Part shown: in pieces, positions 22,473-29,008 of the stretch | How the letters are laid out: every line of letters begins with the position of its first letter | Numbering within the stretch: position 1 is the first letter of the stretch | Virus record (IMG/VR): IMGVR_UViG_3300021478_000013 | Location: 1 to 38,355 of that record | Source: a virus | Strand: one strand, 5' to 3' | Length of the DNA stretch: 38,355 nucleotides | The notes under the pieces: model-generated | The model's input: only the letters and a program-made list of their open reading frames with translations | What the model was told of the DNA's origin: nothing | Databases searched by the model: none | Position numbers and translations under genes: made by a program

Positions 22473-22670
22473 ATGACTCACAATATATTCAAGACAATTA
22501 TTATATTATTTTTCTTAACTTCCTGCCAGGCTCTTCCGGCACTATTTTCATCAGTTGAAAAAATAGCAGATGATAACGCAATCAAGTTAGAGGTATCTCA
22601 TGAAGCACTTCAACAAAATACAGACTTAGAAATATCTATAAATGTGACTAATAAGGATGAAAAGAAATGA
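22473..22670 (+). CDS. Small lipoprotein (possible outer-membrane spanin-like)
   Basis: A 65-aa protein with signal peptide and good lipobox: TIIILFFLTSC, cleavage before Cys18. The mature part is about 48 residues (QALPALFSSVEKIADDNAIK, then a polar C-terminus). A tiny phage lipoprotein in the late region resembles o-spanins in size and topology, but it lacks the usual Pro-rich stretch and no clear inner-membrane partner overlaps it. The 39-aa membrane gene on the other strand is the nearest candidate partner. Its stop overlaps the next ATG. Confidence 0.6.
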   Translation: MTHNIFKTIIILFFLTSCQALPALFSSVEKIADDNAIKLEVSHEALQQNTDLEISINVTNKDEKK

Positions 22671-22891
22671 AAGAGTCAATAAAAAAAGCTATGAAACATC
22701 CGGATAAACTTGGTGAAGGTGCTAAGAAACGAAAAATGCTTCCGGCTAAAGATAAGAAAAAAGTTGTTATGCAAGAATTTAAACGCGGAACTCTACATTC
22801 TGGAAGCGGTGAAAAAGTCACAAATCCTATGCAAGCTATAGCTATAGGTTATTCAGAAGCTGGCGAATCTCGAAAGAAAAAGAAAAAATGA
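22667..22891 (+). CDS. DUF6496-like basic protein
   Basis: A 74-aa protein with KKVVMQEFKRGTLHSGSGEK followed by VTNPMQAIAIGYSEAGESRK, the pattern I associate with DUF6496 (xxFKxGxLxSGSGxxVTxxxQAIAIxxSEA), ending in a poly-Lys tail. Such proteins are frequent in phages; they may bind nucleic acid, but no function is established. It is followed by two more Lys-rich tiny genes, suggesting a group of DNA- or RNA-binding proteins. Confidence 0.7.
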   Translation: MKESIKKAMKHPDKLGEGAKKRKMLPAKDKKKVVMQEFKRGTLHSGSGEKVTNPMQAIAIGYSEAGESRKKKKK

Positions 22892-22938
22892 CGAATTTAA
22901 TCAGACTTATCAAAAAATCAACAAGAGAGGAACTAATC

Positions 22939-23055
22939 ATGCATAAGAAAAAAGAACATGAAAAAAAAGAGCATCATAAAGAAATGTCTTGCAAGGGCAT
23001 GAAAGAACCAAAGGGCATGAAAGAACATCACAAAGAAAAAAAACATAAGAAGTAG
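22939..23055 (+). CDS. 38-aa Lys/His-rich protein
   Basis: MHKKKEHEKKEHHKEMSCKG then two copies of KGMKE and HHKEKKHKK. The ATG follows GAGAGGAACTAATC, a strong ribosome-binding site. Rich in Lys, His and Glu, with one Cys. Composition suggests binding of nucleic acid or metal. An in-frame ATG at 22888 would add 17 residues but has a weaker site. Confidence 0.5.
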   Translation: MHKKKEHEKKEHHKEMSCKGMKEPKGMKEHHKEKKHKK

Positions 23056-23060
23056 GCTAT

Positions 23061-23198
23061 ATGGACAAAGATTATAAACGCCTGATCAAAAAAGAAAAAG
23101 GCCTAGAAAAAGACACAAAGAAAATCTTAGATAAGGATGAGAAGCGGGATAAATTTGTTAAAGTTGGCAAGAAGGCTATGCGCAAAGGTAAATGTTAG
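23061..23198 (+). CDS. 45-aa Lys-rich protein
   Basis: MDKDYKRLIKKEKGLEKDTK then KILDKDEKRDKFVKVGKKAM, ending RKGKC. A charged helix with a terminal Cys, the last plus-strand gene before the strong terminator at 23240. Starts 5 bp after the previous stop with a weak AGTAGG site. No family recognised. Confidence 0.5.
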   Translation: MDKDYKRLIKKEKGLEKDTKKILDKDEKRDKFVKVGKKAMRKGKC

Positions 23199-23239
23199 AT
23201 GCTTTTTCTACATGCCAATTTTTAAGAAAAATGTTAGTT

Positions 23240-23282
23240 ATACCCATTTATACCTGAAATCGAGTATAAATGGGTATTTTTA
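23240..23282. terminator. Strong bidirectional rho-independent terminator
   Basis: ATACCCATTTATA (23240-23252) and TATAAATGGGTAT (23265-23277) form a perfect 13-bp stem with a 12-base loop, followed by TTTTA. It separates the end of the plus-strand fibre/small-gene operon from the end of the minus-strand early operon. Confidence 0.9.
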
Positions 23283-23543
23283 CTTTTCTTTTCTTTCATC
23301 TAAACTTTTAAAAATAAAATCAATAGTCTTCGCCACTTGTTTTATAAAAATCAAATAATCATCTTTTTCAATATGTTCATATGAATAATTTGCTAACATA
23401 TTTATTAAAATATTAATCGTGTGGTAATTTATATGTTTTTCAGTGCATATTTCAGATTTAATTAAATTTTCTTGAATATAACTTATAATATCTATAATTA
23501 AAATTTTGATATCTTTACAATCATTAAGATCCATCATTTCCAT
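23280..23543 (-). CDS. Small helical protein (87 aa)
   Basis: All-helical and acidic: DIKILIIDIISYIQENLI, then YHTINILINMLANYSYEHIE, KDDYLIFIKQVAKTIDFIFK. No family recognised. Its second half has the same layout as the proteins at 23789, 29009 and 30077 and a 25-aa ORF at 29406: a hydrophobic helix with small/Cys residues, a short D/N-D-[YF] turn, and an amphipathic helix. It is the last gene of the minus-strand early operon. Confidence 0.6.
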   Translation of the reverse strand: MEMMDLNDCKDIKILIIDIISYIQENLIKSEICTEKHINYHTINILINMLANYSYEHIEKDDYLIFIKQVAKTIDFIFKSLDERKEK

Positions 23544-23601
23544 TTAATTTCCTAAATAAATTATTTGTGTCTGATAATAATGCTTATGTTCCAAATAGTA
23601 A

Positions 23602-23802
23602 TTATATATCTAAATAAATTCTAACTATTTTTCCGTTAGAATTTTTATCATAACGACAGGATTGTTTTGATAATATCTCAATATATTCATATGCTTTTTC
23701 TTTAGAAACTTTAAATTTTCTGCAAAGAAAAGAAACTGAACATATCCCAGAAATTTTAAAATAATTATTAATTTCTTCTAATGTTTTATCATTCATTATC
23801 AT
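23602..23802 (-). CDS. Small winged-helix-like protein (66 aa)
   Basis: MNDKTLEEINNYFKISGICS, then VSFLCRKFKVSKEKAYEYIE and a basic C-terminal wing (YDKNSNGKIVRIYLDI). S-x-S-F-L-x-R-K-[FL]-x-[VI]-x-x-x-x-A-x-x-x-[IM]-E is close to the winged-helix pattern of FtsK-gamma-type DNA-binding domains. Probably a DNA-binding early regulator. Starts overlap the end of the 83-aa gene; ATG 23802 and ATG 23796 are both possible. Confidence 0.55.
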   Translation of the reverse strand: MIMNDKTLEEINNYFKISGICSVSFLCRKFKVSKEKAYEYIEILSKQSCRYDKNSNGKIVRIYLDI

Positions 23803-24040
23803 TTTTCATATTTAATATTTCGTTATATTCATTCATATGCGATCTAAGTGTATTTGAAAAATGATCAAAATCATTAATTTTTATCCTATTAAATATACAA
23901 CAAATAAGAATATTTAGATAAATATCACTTTCAGTATATTTATGTAAATTAGATAAAGCAGGTACGTTTTTATCTAGATATTTAATAATATAATCGACTA
24001 CTTCTTGACATTTTTTTGTATATTTTTCTTCATCTATCAT
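23789..24040 (-). CDS. Small helical protein (83 aa)
   Basis: CQEVVDYIIKYLDKNVPALS, then YLNILICCIFNRIKINDFDH and FSNTLRSHMNEYNEILNMKN. Similar in layout to the proteins at 23280, 29009 and 30077 (see finding). No enzymatic motif. It follows the exonuclease gene directly, with one base between stop and start, so it is co-translated with the recombination genes. Confidence 0.55.
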   Translation of the reverse strand: MIDEEKYTKKCQEVVDYIIKYLDKNVPALSNLHKYTESDIYLNILICCIFNRIKINDFDHFSNTLRSHMNEYNEILNMKNDNE

Positions 24041-24610
24041 TTATATCAAATCCTTTAATTTCATCATTTCATTGTGAAATTCTTGCTCAAGCGCGATCAT
24101 ATATTCAATATAGGCATTATCTCTATATTCAATAACAACAACACCATCACAACCATCAAAACTCAAATAATGGCATCTATCATGTCCTGTGACTGCCATC
24201 TGGTGTTGAAGTTGTGGTTTATAATATTCAGGAATTTTTCCTTTTTTTGCTAACTCATGATTTTTTTTATTGGTACACTTTATTTCTAAAAGAATTTTGC
24301 CGTCAAGGCTTATTCCATCAAGACTAGCATACATCCAATTGTAAAGCGGATTTACATGAACTTGAGGAATAAAGAGTGTATGAAATTCATTTTCTGCATA
24401 GCTTCTTGCTATAGGTTCTAAATCTATTCCCCTTTGCATCCTTTCATTAATCGGCTGGGGATCTATCCACCCTAGCTTCTCGTGTAGTAACTCTTCCCTT
24501 GTCCGCCAGGAATTAGCTCCAATTATAATAGCGGCATCACTGGCTCCAATTCCTTTCTTACGAAATTGAATCCATTCTGTGCTTCCTTGCACCAAATTTT
24601 CTACTATCAT
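24041..24610 (-). CDS. YqaJ-type (lambda exonuclease family) recombination nuclease
   Basis: The 189-aa enzyme starts at ATG 24610 after AAGGATG; a longer frame from 24631 has no ribosome-binding site. It has the family landmarks in order: GSTEWIQFRKKGIGASDAA, RGIDLEPIARSYAE, MYASLDGISLDG (first metal-binding Asp), LLEIKC (Glu-x-Lys catalytic pair) and YKPQLQHQMAVTG (Gln-binding helix). Such exonucleases digest one DNA strand from ends and load the annealing protein encoded two genes upstream. The pair gives the phage its own homologous recombination, useful for genome circularisation, repair and mosaic exchange. Confidence 0.92.
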   Translation of the reverse strand: MIVENLVQGSTEWIQFRKKGIGASDAAIIIGANSWRTREELLHEKLGWIDPQPINERMQRGIDLEPIARSYAENEFHTLFIPQVHVNPLYNWMYASLDGISLDGKILLEIKCTNKKNHELAKKGKIPEYYKPQLQHQMAVTGHDRCHYLSFDGCDGVVVIEYRDNAYIEYMIALEQEFHNEMMKLKDLI

Positions 24611-24611
24611 T

Positions 24612-24704
24612 CTACATCCTTGTAGTTGCACATAGCCAAATCACAAAAAAAGCCACCAATATCATTGTAGTGAATACTAAAGCATCAGATGAAGATTCTT
24701 CCAT
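24612..24704 (-). CDS. 30-aa single-span membrane protein between SSAP and exonuclease
   Basis: MEESSSDALVFTTMILVAFF then VIWLCATTRM. A single hydrophobic helix of about 20 residues follows an acidic N-terminus. Its ATG overlaps the SSAP stop (TAATG) and its TAG lies one base before the exonuclease ATG, so the three are translationally coupled. It is too short for most gene callers. A membrane peptide inside a recombination pair is unexpected. Confidence 0.6.
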   Translation of the reverse strand: MEESSSDALVFTTMILVAFFVIWLCATTRM

Positions 24705-25507
24705 TATTCAACCTCTGGCTTTACAACGTTAATTTCTTTTAAATATTCTTGATGTTCATGTGCTTTTTCTTCGATCTGCTTTTTGTAAATTGTAAATTTA
24801 TTTGAAGGAAGATCATCGATAATTGAAATCTTATTAGTTTCAAAAATATATTTTATTGTACTTTCTTTAATCTTCGGATCGCATAGATTGAGTAATTCTG
24901 AAAGTTCAATGGCTTGAGCGGTTGTTATGGGTTGTTGTTTTTCTTGAATGTCAAGCAGTTTTACATTTGACTTATCTTCCAGTATTTCTCCAGTTTCGAA
25001 ATTTACTTTTTGTTTTTTTGCATCAGGAACAGTTTCAACTTCACTCTCGTCTAAAAAACCAAGACCACTAATACTTAAAGTAACACGTCGTTTTGCTTTG
25101 GTTTCAGCTTTCATGATTGCGTTAGCCTTTTGATCGCCTTTTAAACCGGCCAAATTAACAGCTCCTTTAGCAGAATCGACTCTACCACAATTAGTAACTG
25201 CTTTTGCCGTTACAATATAAAGATCATCAATTACTTTATCTTCCATTGAAGTGATAGAAATTCCATTAAGCTTACGCAATTGATCTGTTGCTTCTTTTCT
25301 TGTATAGAATTGAAGCTTTCCGTTTAAAGTTATGTACTCAAAGGGTCGGGTATACGGATTTAATCCAAGGCTTTTACAAACTTCATGATAATAAACAACT
25401 CTTTGTTCAGGCGTAAGCTTACTCAAATCACCCGTTAAAACAACTTGTTCAATCAAGTCAAATCCAGGACGATTATTATTTTCCATTTTAACTAATGATG
25501 TGGTCAT
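24704..25507 (-). CDS. Single-strand annealing protein (RecT/Bet-like)
   Basis: A 267-aa protein with LSKLTPEQRVVYYHEVCKSL, LNPYTRPFEYITLNGKLQFY, RKEATDQLRKLNGISI and MKAETKAKRRVTLSISGLGF LDESE in order. These blocks match the widespread phage annealing proteins related to RecT/Bet, which coat single-stranded DNA and pair it with its complement. The last 70 residues are a charged, less conserved tail. The gene order SSAP then YqaJ exonuclease is the standard two-component recombination module. AGGAGA precedes the ATG, and the 52-aa gene upstream ends within this site. Confidence 0.85.
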   Translation of the reverse strand: MTTSLVKMENNNRPGFDLIEQVVLTGDLSKLTPEQRVVYYHEVCKSLGLNPYTRPFEYITLNGKLQFYTRKEATDQLRKLNGISITSMEDKVIDDLYIVTAKAVTNCGRVDSAKGAVNLAGLKGDQKANAIMKAETKAKRRVTLSISGLGFLDESEVETVPDAKKQKVNFETGEILEDKSNVKLLDIQEKQQPITTAQAIELSELLNLCDPKIKESTIKYIFETNKISIIDDLPSNKFTIYKKQIEEKAHEHQEYLKEINVVKPEVE

Positions 25508-25518
25508 AATTTTTTCTC

Positions 25519-25677
25519 CTAAAGATGGGCAAATTTTTTGTCTAATTCTAATTTTTCTAACTTTAATGCTAAATTCCTAAGCTCAAGTATTTCAAGCCGA
25601 GTATGTTCTAAAATCATCTCCATCATATTGATTTTATCTTGTATCAAAAATATCTTATCATTTATATCTATATACAT
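25519..25677 (-). CDS. 52-aa coiled-coil protein
   Basis: MYIDINDKIFLIQDKINMME then MILEHTRLEILELRNLALKL and a Lys/Leu heptad end. A leucine-rich coiled coil with unbroken codons. Its TAG lies in TAGGAGA, the ribosome-binding site of the SSAP gene, so the two should be coupled. No family recognised; it could be a partner of the annealing protein. Confidence 0.55.
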   Translation of the reverse strand: MYIDINDKIFLIQDKINMMEMILEHTRLEILELRNLALKLEKLELDKKFAHL

Positions 25678-25719
25678 GTAACGTCATCCATATTTAAGCG
25701 TCTTTGTTAAGGTATTTTT

Positions 25720-25745
25720 AGGAGTGGCCCCTACCACTCCTTTTT
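25720..25745 (+). terminator. Hairpin with T-run, oriented against the surrounding operon
   Basis: AGGAGTGG (25720-25727) pairs with CCACTCCT (25734-25741) around CCCCTA, followed by T residues (25741-25745) on the plus strand. All nearby genes run on the minus strand, where the hairpin is not followed by T. It may block plus-strand transcription entering the early operon, or act as a processing site between the 92-aa and 52-aa minus-strand genes. Confidence 0.6.
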
Positions 25746-25748
25746 CAT

Positions 25749-26027
25749 TTAATCTTCACTGTGTTCGCTAACACAACAATCATCTAAATATTCATTGTAA
25801 GCATCTTCGAAATGCGCAAGTGAAAGGAAGGAGGCTTCTTCTAAGTCGGTGAATTGAATATTATTTGTTTCTTCGATGTCATATTGCCTTGCAAAAATAA
25901 TAATTGGAGCGATGCGATAAGCCACTTCTAATGAACAATCGAAGTAACTTGAAATTACCCGCGCAGCGTCATCTTGATATTTCTTCACTAAGTCTTGTAA
26001 ATCTCTTGTTTGTCTTGTCTCAAACAT
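25749..26027 (-). CDS. Hypothetical early protein (92 aa)
   Basis: A small acidic helical protein: LQDLVKKYQDDAARVISSYF, then EVAYRIAPIIIFARQYDIEE and FTDLEEASFLSLAHFEDAYN, ending in a Cys/Asp/Glu tail. No family recognised. It is the first minus-strand gene from the divergent control region and has a good site (GTAGGAGAATATATC-ATG). Its position opposite the Cro-like regulator suggests a regulatory or early takeover role. Confidence 0.6.
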   Translation of the reverse strand: MFETRQTRDLQDLVKKYQDDAARVISSYFDCSLEVAYRIAPIIIFARQYDIEETNNIQFTDLEEASFLSLAHFEDAYNEYLDDCCVSEHSED

Positions 26028-26044
26028 ATGATATATTCTCCTAC

Positions 26045-26073
26045 TTGACAGTTATTTTCTTTTCGATTATAAC
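26045..26073 (+). promoter_or_regulatory. Sigma-70 promoter for the Cro-like/replication operon
   Basis: TTGACA (26045-26050), a 17-bp spacer, then TATAAC (26068-26073). This is near-consensus for the plus strand. On the minus strand a TATAAT (26071-26066) overlaps its -10 box, so opposite promoters face each other. A dyad ATTATAACC (26066-26074) / GGTTATGAT (26131-26139) flanks the gap and may bind the regulator at 26141. Confidence 0.7.
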
Positions 26074-26140
26074 CATAACACATTAAGAGATTTTATCTCA
26101 ACAAAAAAAAGCAATAACAATAAAAAAAAACGGTTATGAT

Positions 26141-26380
26141 ATGAAATTAAAAGAATATATATATAAAAAACATATTCAAGCAAAATTCCTTGCTCAAGAC
26201 TTAAATATGTCTGAAGCTACTATGTACAAGCTTATGAATGGTTTAGCAGACCCTCGTATTTCTACTATTTTAGCCATCGAAGAAATCACCGATGGTTATG
26301 TAACAGTGAAAGATTGGGTTTTAGAGTGTAAGGACAAAAGAAAGAATGCCAATCAAGATAAAAATGAAACTCATAACTAA
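26141..26380 (+). CDS. Cro-like helix-turn-helix regulator
   Basis: A 79-aa protein: IQAKFLAQDLNMSEATMYKL then MNGLADPRISTILAIEEITD and YVTVKDWVLE. This is a Cro/CI-type helix-turn-helix (AKFLAQDLNMSEATMYKLMNG), with the L-A-I-E-x-I-T-x-G-x-V-x-x-x-D-W ending seen in many small repressors. The basic tail may be flexible. It is the first plus-strand gene after the divergent promoter. No ribosome-binding site precedes the ATG; TATGAT sits directly upstream, so a leaderless or very short leader transcript is possible. Confidence 0.8.
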   Translation: MKLKEYIYKKHIQAKFLAQDLNMSEATMYKLMNGLADPRISTILAIEEITDGYVTVKDWVLECKDKRKNANQDKNETHN

Positions 26381-26534
26381 CATAACTTGAGTCAAAACAT
26401 CTGAACATATGGCACGTTTAATCCTACGAAATAATTTCATATCTATACTCCAAGTTAAAATCAAAGGTTGCTTAAAAATATTTTATTTTACAATATATTT
26501 AAAGGCGCTCTCTATCGAATTTATCGGAAAAAAG

Positions 26535-26843
26535 ATGAAATTGAAGAATAAGGTTTTGCTTTGTAAAGAATGTATCGATTCTTTAACACCTTTTGATGAT
26601 CATATGCCTGCTTATGAATGGGCTAAAACGTGTATTTATAACAGCTCAGGAAAATTACGCACCCTTTACAATAGTGAACATGGTAATCCTGTTTTAAGAA
26701 ATCTTGAAAAAGAAGGTTACATCATTACCACAGAGAAAAATGAAAAATATATCTATATAAAAGCCAAAGGTTTCCAATATTCTGACGAAAATGGAGATCT
26801 CTATTGTTTATCACCCCATATCCACGGAGAATATGATGAGTAA
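26535..26843 (+). CDS. Hypothetical protein, winged-helix-like (102 aa)
   Basis: Starts at ATG 26535 after GGAAAAAAG; the upstream extension from 26409 is not supported. Features: LLCKECIDSLTPFDDHMPAY, KLRTLYNSEHGNPVLRNLEK and EGYIITTEKNEKYIYIKAKG. The pattern of a helix followed by NPVLRNLEKEGYI and a beta wing resembles small winged-helix proteins used in early control, often found before replication genes. One CKEC pair near the N-terminus. No named family. Confidence 0.55.
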   Translation: MKLKNKVLLCKECIDSLTPFDDHMPAYEWAKTCIYNSSGKLRTLYNSEHGNPVLRNLEKEGYIITTEKNEKYIYIKAKGFQYSDENGDLYCLSPHIHGEYDE

Positions 26844-27066
26844 ATTTATAAAAACTTATAAAGAAGAATTTATCAACACAGACCATGTTGTGATATTTGA
26901 AGTACAGAAATCTTGTAGTTCCTGTGATAATAAATCATATGAGATTGTAGCAAAAATGCGACACACTTCGCCGTATGATGAAGTTGTTATGTTTAGAGGA
27001 TATATTTCCGAACAAGACGCTAAAACAAGTTTAATGTCAGTAATGATGCAAAAAGGACTTGCGTGA
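26836..27066 (+). CDS. Hypothetical protein (76 aa)
   Basis: MSKFIKTYKEEFINTDHVVI then FEVQKSCSSCDNKSYEIVAK and FRGYISEQDAKTSLMSVMMQ. A small alpha/beta protein with a CSSC pair. ATGATGAG overlaps the previous stop, with GGAGA upstream, so starts at 26833 or 26836 are both possible. No family recognised. It is the last gene before the origin region. Confidence 0.5.
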   Translation: MSKFIKTYKEEFINTDHVVIFEVQKSCSSCDNKSYEIVAKMRHTSPYDEVVMFRGYISEQDAKTSLMSVMMQKGLA

Positions 27067-27073
27067 AATAAAA

Positions 27074-27096
27074 AAGCCCTGCCAAAAACAGGGCTT
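27074..27096 (-). terminator. Hairpin flanked by A-run (terminator-like on minus strand)
   Basis: AAGCCCTG (27074-27081) pairs with CAGGGCTT (27089-27096). On the minus strand it is followed by TTTTTTATTT, a classic terminator; on the plus strand there is no T-run. It lies between the 76-aa gene and the origin region and could stop minus-strand transcripts from the origin or protect the plus-strand RNA end. Confidence 0.65.
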
Positions 27097-27190
27097 AGTA
27101 GACAGGAAAAGACAAAAACCAGTTTAATGTCGAGAAAAAACCAGTATACAAACTATCCTTAACACAAAGACTTCATTTGCAACGAAGCCG

Positions 27191-27341
27191 TTCGATAAGA
27201 CAAAAATTCGATAAAACAAGACAGACACAATTTATAAATTCGATAATTCATAAATTTATTGATAAGACAGACAAACTATAACGTCTGTCATCTTATCGAA
27301 TTTATGAATTAGCAACAACACTAATAAATTTATTGATAAGA
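27191..27341. other. Candidate replication origin: TTCGATAA repeats and large palindrome
   Basis: TTCGATAA occurs at 27191-27198, 27207-27214 and 27239-27246, and inverted at 27293-27300, with variants TTGATAAGA at 27259 and 27333. A 17-bp direct repeat lies at 27251-27267 and 27325-27341. Arms 27245-27272 and 27283-27310 form an inverted repeat with 24 pairs, two offset bulges and a 10-base loop. The last repeat reaches the ribosome-binding site of the replication gene, so its product could bind here and control itself. Everything here is noncoding and A/T-rich. Confidence 0.6.
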
Positions 27342-27348
27342 GGTTTTA

Positions 27349-28257
27349 ATGAAAAATATTCCAAACAATAATGTAAACGAAGAAATAATCTTAGGTCATA
27401 ATCATTCGTTTGATGTTGGAATCGCAAGAAAACTTGGACTTGAAGCTGCAATCGTTTATAATCATATCATTTATTGGATATCGATTAACGCCAATAAGAA
27501 AGATTCTGAATTGATTGAGGGAAAATATTGGATGTATGAAAAACAGGAAGATATAGCAGATTTTCTTGGTTATCTTTCATATGACAGTGTAAAAAGAGCA
27601 ATAAAAATTCTTTTAGAATCAGGTTTATTAATAAAAGGGAATTTTAATAAAAATCCTTTCGACAAGACTTCCTGGTATACTATAAAAAATCAAAAACTTA
27701 TTTTAATTAAAAAATCTCTTGCGAAGGCGCACCCGTGCGCGATCGACAGCGTACCCGTGCGCGATCCACAGCGTACCAGTGCGCCTTCTATATATAAGGA
27801 ACATAATTATAAACAAGAAGAACACCAACATCAACAACACGCGCGCGATGAGCGCGACGCGGATGATGATTTGATTTTTTCTGATAAGGAAAAAGAAGAA
27901 TTAAACAACTTCACTCCTGAAGATATCCAGCAAGCTATAGAAATCACCAAGCGCGAATGCATACAGAAAGCAAATAAGTCCCAGGTGAAGTATTTCTTTA
28001 AAGTTATCGCCAATCTTCCTAAGAAAAAATCATTACCCCAGGCCGATCCGGAGAAAAATAAGAAAATCGCCCGAAAACTTGTCGCAAAAGCAAAGATCCC
28101 AAAAGGCATTATAATCGAAATTCTCTCAAAAACAGTCGAAATTGGTCAAAGTAATGGCTATAAACCCATGATTGAGATAAAATATACAGACAACGGATTC
28201 GAAGATCAGATCATAAATGCTATGCGAAAGAATGGCATAGTCTTTGAGTGGCCCTAA
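27349..28257 (+). CDS. Replisome organizer-like replication initiator
   Basis: A 302-aa protein. The N-terminal 110 residues (LGLEAAIVYNHIIYWISINA, GKYWMYEKQEDIADFLGYLS, VKRAIKILLESGLLIKGNFN, DKTSWYTI) form a winged-helix domain like those of phage replisome organizers and O-type initiators, which bind iterons and recruit host helicase. A Pro/Ala/His/Gln-rich linker (about 125-175) contains GC-rich DNA iterons. The C-terminal half is helical (FTPEDIQQAIEITKRECIQK) and probably binds the helicase or its loader. No polymerase or helicase gene is present, so the phage must use the host replisome. AAGAGG precedes the ATG. Confidence 0.72.
   Translation: MKNIPNNNVNEEIILGHNHSFDVGIARKLGLEAAIVYNHIIYWISINANKKDSELIEGKYWMYEKQEDIADFLGYLSYDSVKRAIKILLESGLLIKGNFNKNPFDKTSWYTIKNQKLILIKKSLAKAHPCAIDSVPVRDPQRTSAPSIYKEHNYKQEEHQHQQHARDERDADDDLIFSDKEKEELNNFTPEDIQQAIEITKRECIQKANKSQVKYFFKVIANLPKKKSLPQADPEKNKKIARKLVAKAKIPKGIIIEILSKTVEIGQSNGYKPMIEIKYTDNGFEDQIINAMRKNGIVFEWP
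27731..27785. repeat. GC-rich 22-bp iterons inside the replication gene
   Basis: Copies at 27731-27752 and 27753-27774 differ at one base, and a partial third copy follows at 27775-27785. Each carries the core CCGTGCGCGATC. GCGCACCCGTGCGC (27727-27740) is also a perfect dyad. The repeat length is not a multiple of three, so each copy is read in another frame; the DNA, not the protein, is what is conserved. This resembles origins embedded in lambda-type O genes. Confidence 0.7.
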
Positions 28258-28281
28258 AATTCATTAAAAAAGGAGTTATAA

Positions 28282-28569
28282 ATGAATAAAGAAGAATTTA
28301 TCAGTGAAATTGAATTTTGCCCCGATTGGGTACACACAAAAAGCGATGCTTTAGACTATTCAAGACATTTAAATTATAGATTAATACAACAAAAATCTAA
28401 TTATAATTTATTGTTTTCTTTAATAAAAGAATATTATCCTGATTTTCTTGATACTATAATAGAAAAAATAGAAGAAAATCAATTTATTTACGATACTATC
28501 TATAATGATACTTATCACCCAGCTATAGCAGAAGCAAGAACAAAACAAAATATAAATGTAGTCAAATAG
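28282..28569 (+). CDS. Hypothetical protein (95 aa)
   Basis: MNKEEFISEIEFCPDWVHTK then DALDYSRHLNYRLIQQKSNY and LLFSLIKEYYPDFLDTIIEK. Helical and acidic, with a strong AAAGGAG site. No family recognised. It lies between the initiator and the RusA-like gene, so a replication-associated role is plausible. Confidence 0.5.
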   Translation: MNKEEFISEIEFCPDWVHTKSDALDYSRHLNYRLIQQKSNYNLLFSLIKEYYPDFLDTIIEKIEENQFIYDTIYNDTYHPAIAEARTKQNINVVK

Positions 28570-28657
28570 ACGCATTTAAAAGCCCCACAACGAAAAAATT
28601 ATAAAAACACAGGGAAATCCTCAACACAAAGAAATTATCGCAACAGAAACGTTCCCT

Positions 28658-28984
28658 GTGCGTTTAATCAGCGAAGCCAATAACTTCGACCATTGGACAA
28701 AAAAATATAAACGAAAAAAGAATATTCAAAAAATGATTTGGTTTTACTTTATCACAGCTCCACCAATCCCTCTCCCATGCGAAGTACACCTAACTCGCTA
28801 TGGAAAAAAACTACTCGATCAAGATAACCTGGTCCATTGCTTTAAATCAGCAATCGATCAGATAGCAAGTCATATCATCCCAGGATTAAAACCCGGACAA
28901 GCTGATAGCTCAATACACATATCCTGGCACTATCACCAAGAAATAGCTAAATTCTATGCTTTTAAAATGGAAATATGTAAATGA
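28658..28984 (+). CDS. RusA-like Holliday junction resolvase, start uncertain
   Basis: The catalytic core is present: RYGKKLLDQDNLVHCFKSAI followed by GQADSSIHISWHYHQE. RusA enzymes use an Asp triad in exactly this D-x-DN...D-[DS]-S arrangement to resolve Holliday junctions before packaging. The GTG at 28658 gives 108 aa, but upstream codons in the same frame (to a stop at 28577) encode HKEIIATETFPVRLISEANN, a better match to the first strand of the family. No ATG, GTG or TTG lies there, so ATT 28598 or a frameshift entry is possible. No ribosome-binding site is evident. Confidence 0.75.
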   Translation: MRLISEANNFDHWTKKYKRKKNIQKMIWFYFITAPPIPLPCEVHLTRYGKKLLDQDNLVHCFKSAIDQIASHIIPGLKPGQADSSIHISWHYHQEIAKFYAFKMEICK

Positions 28985-29008
28985 ATGAATTACTCAACCG
29001 TTCCCTTT

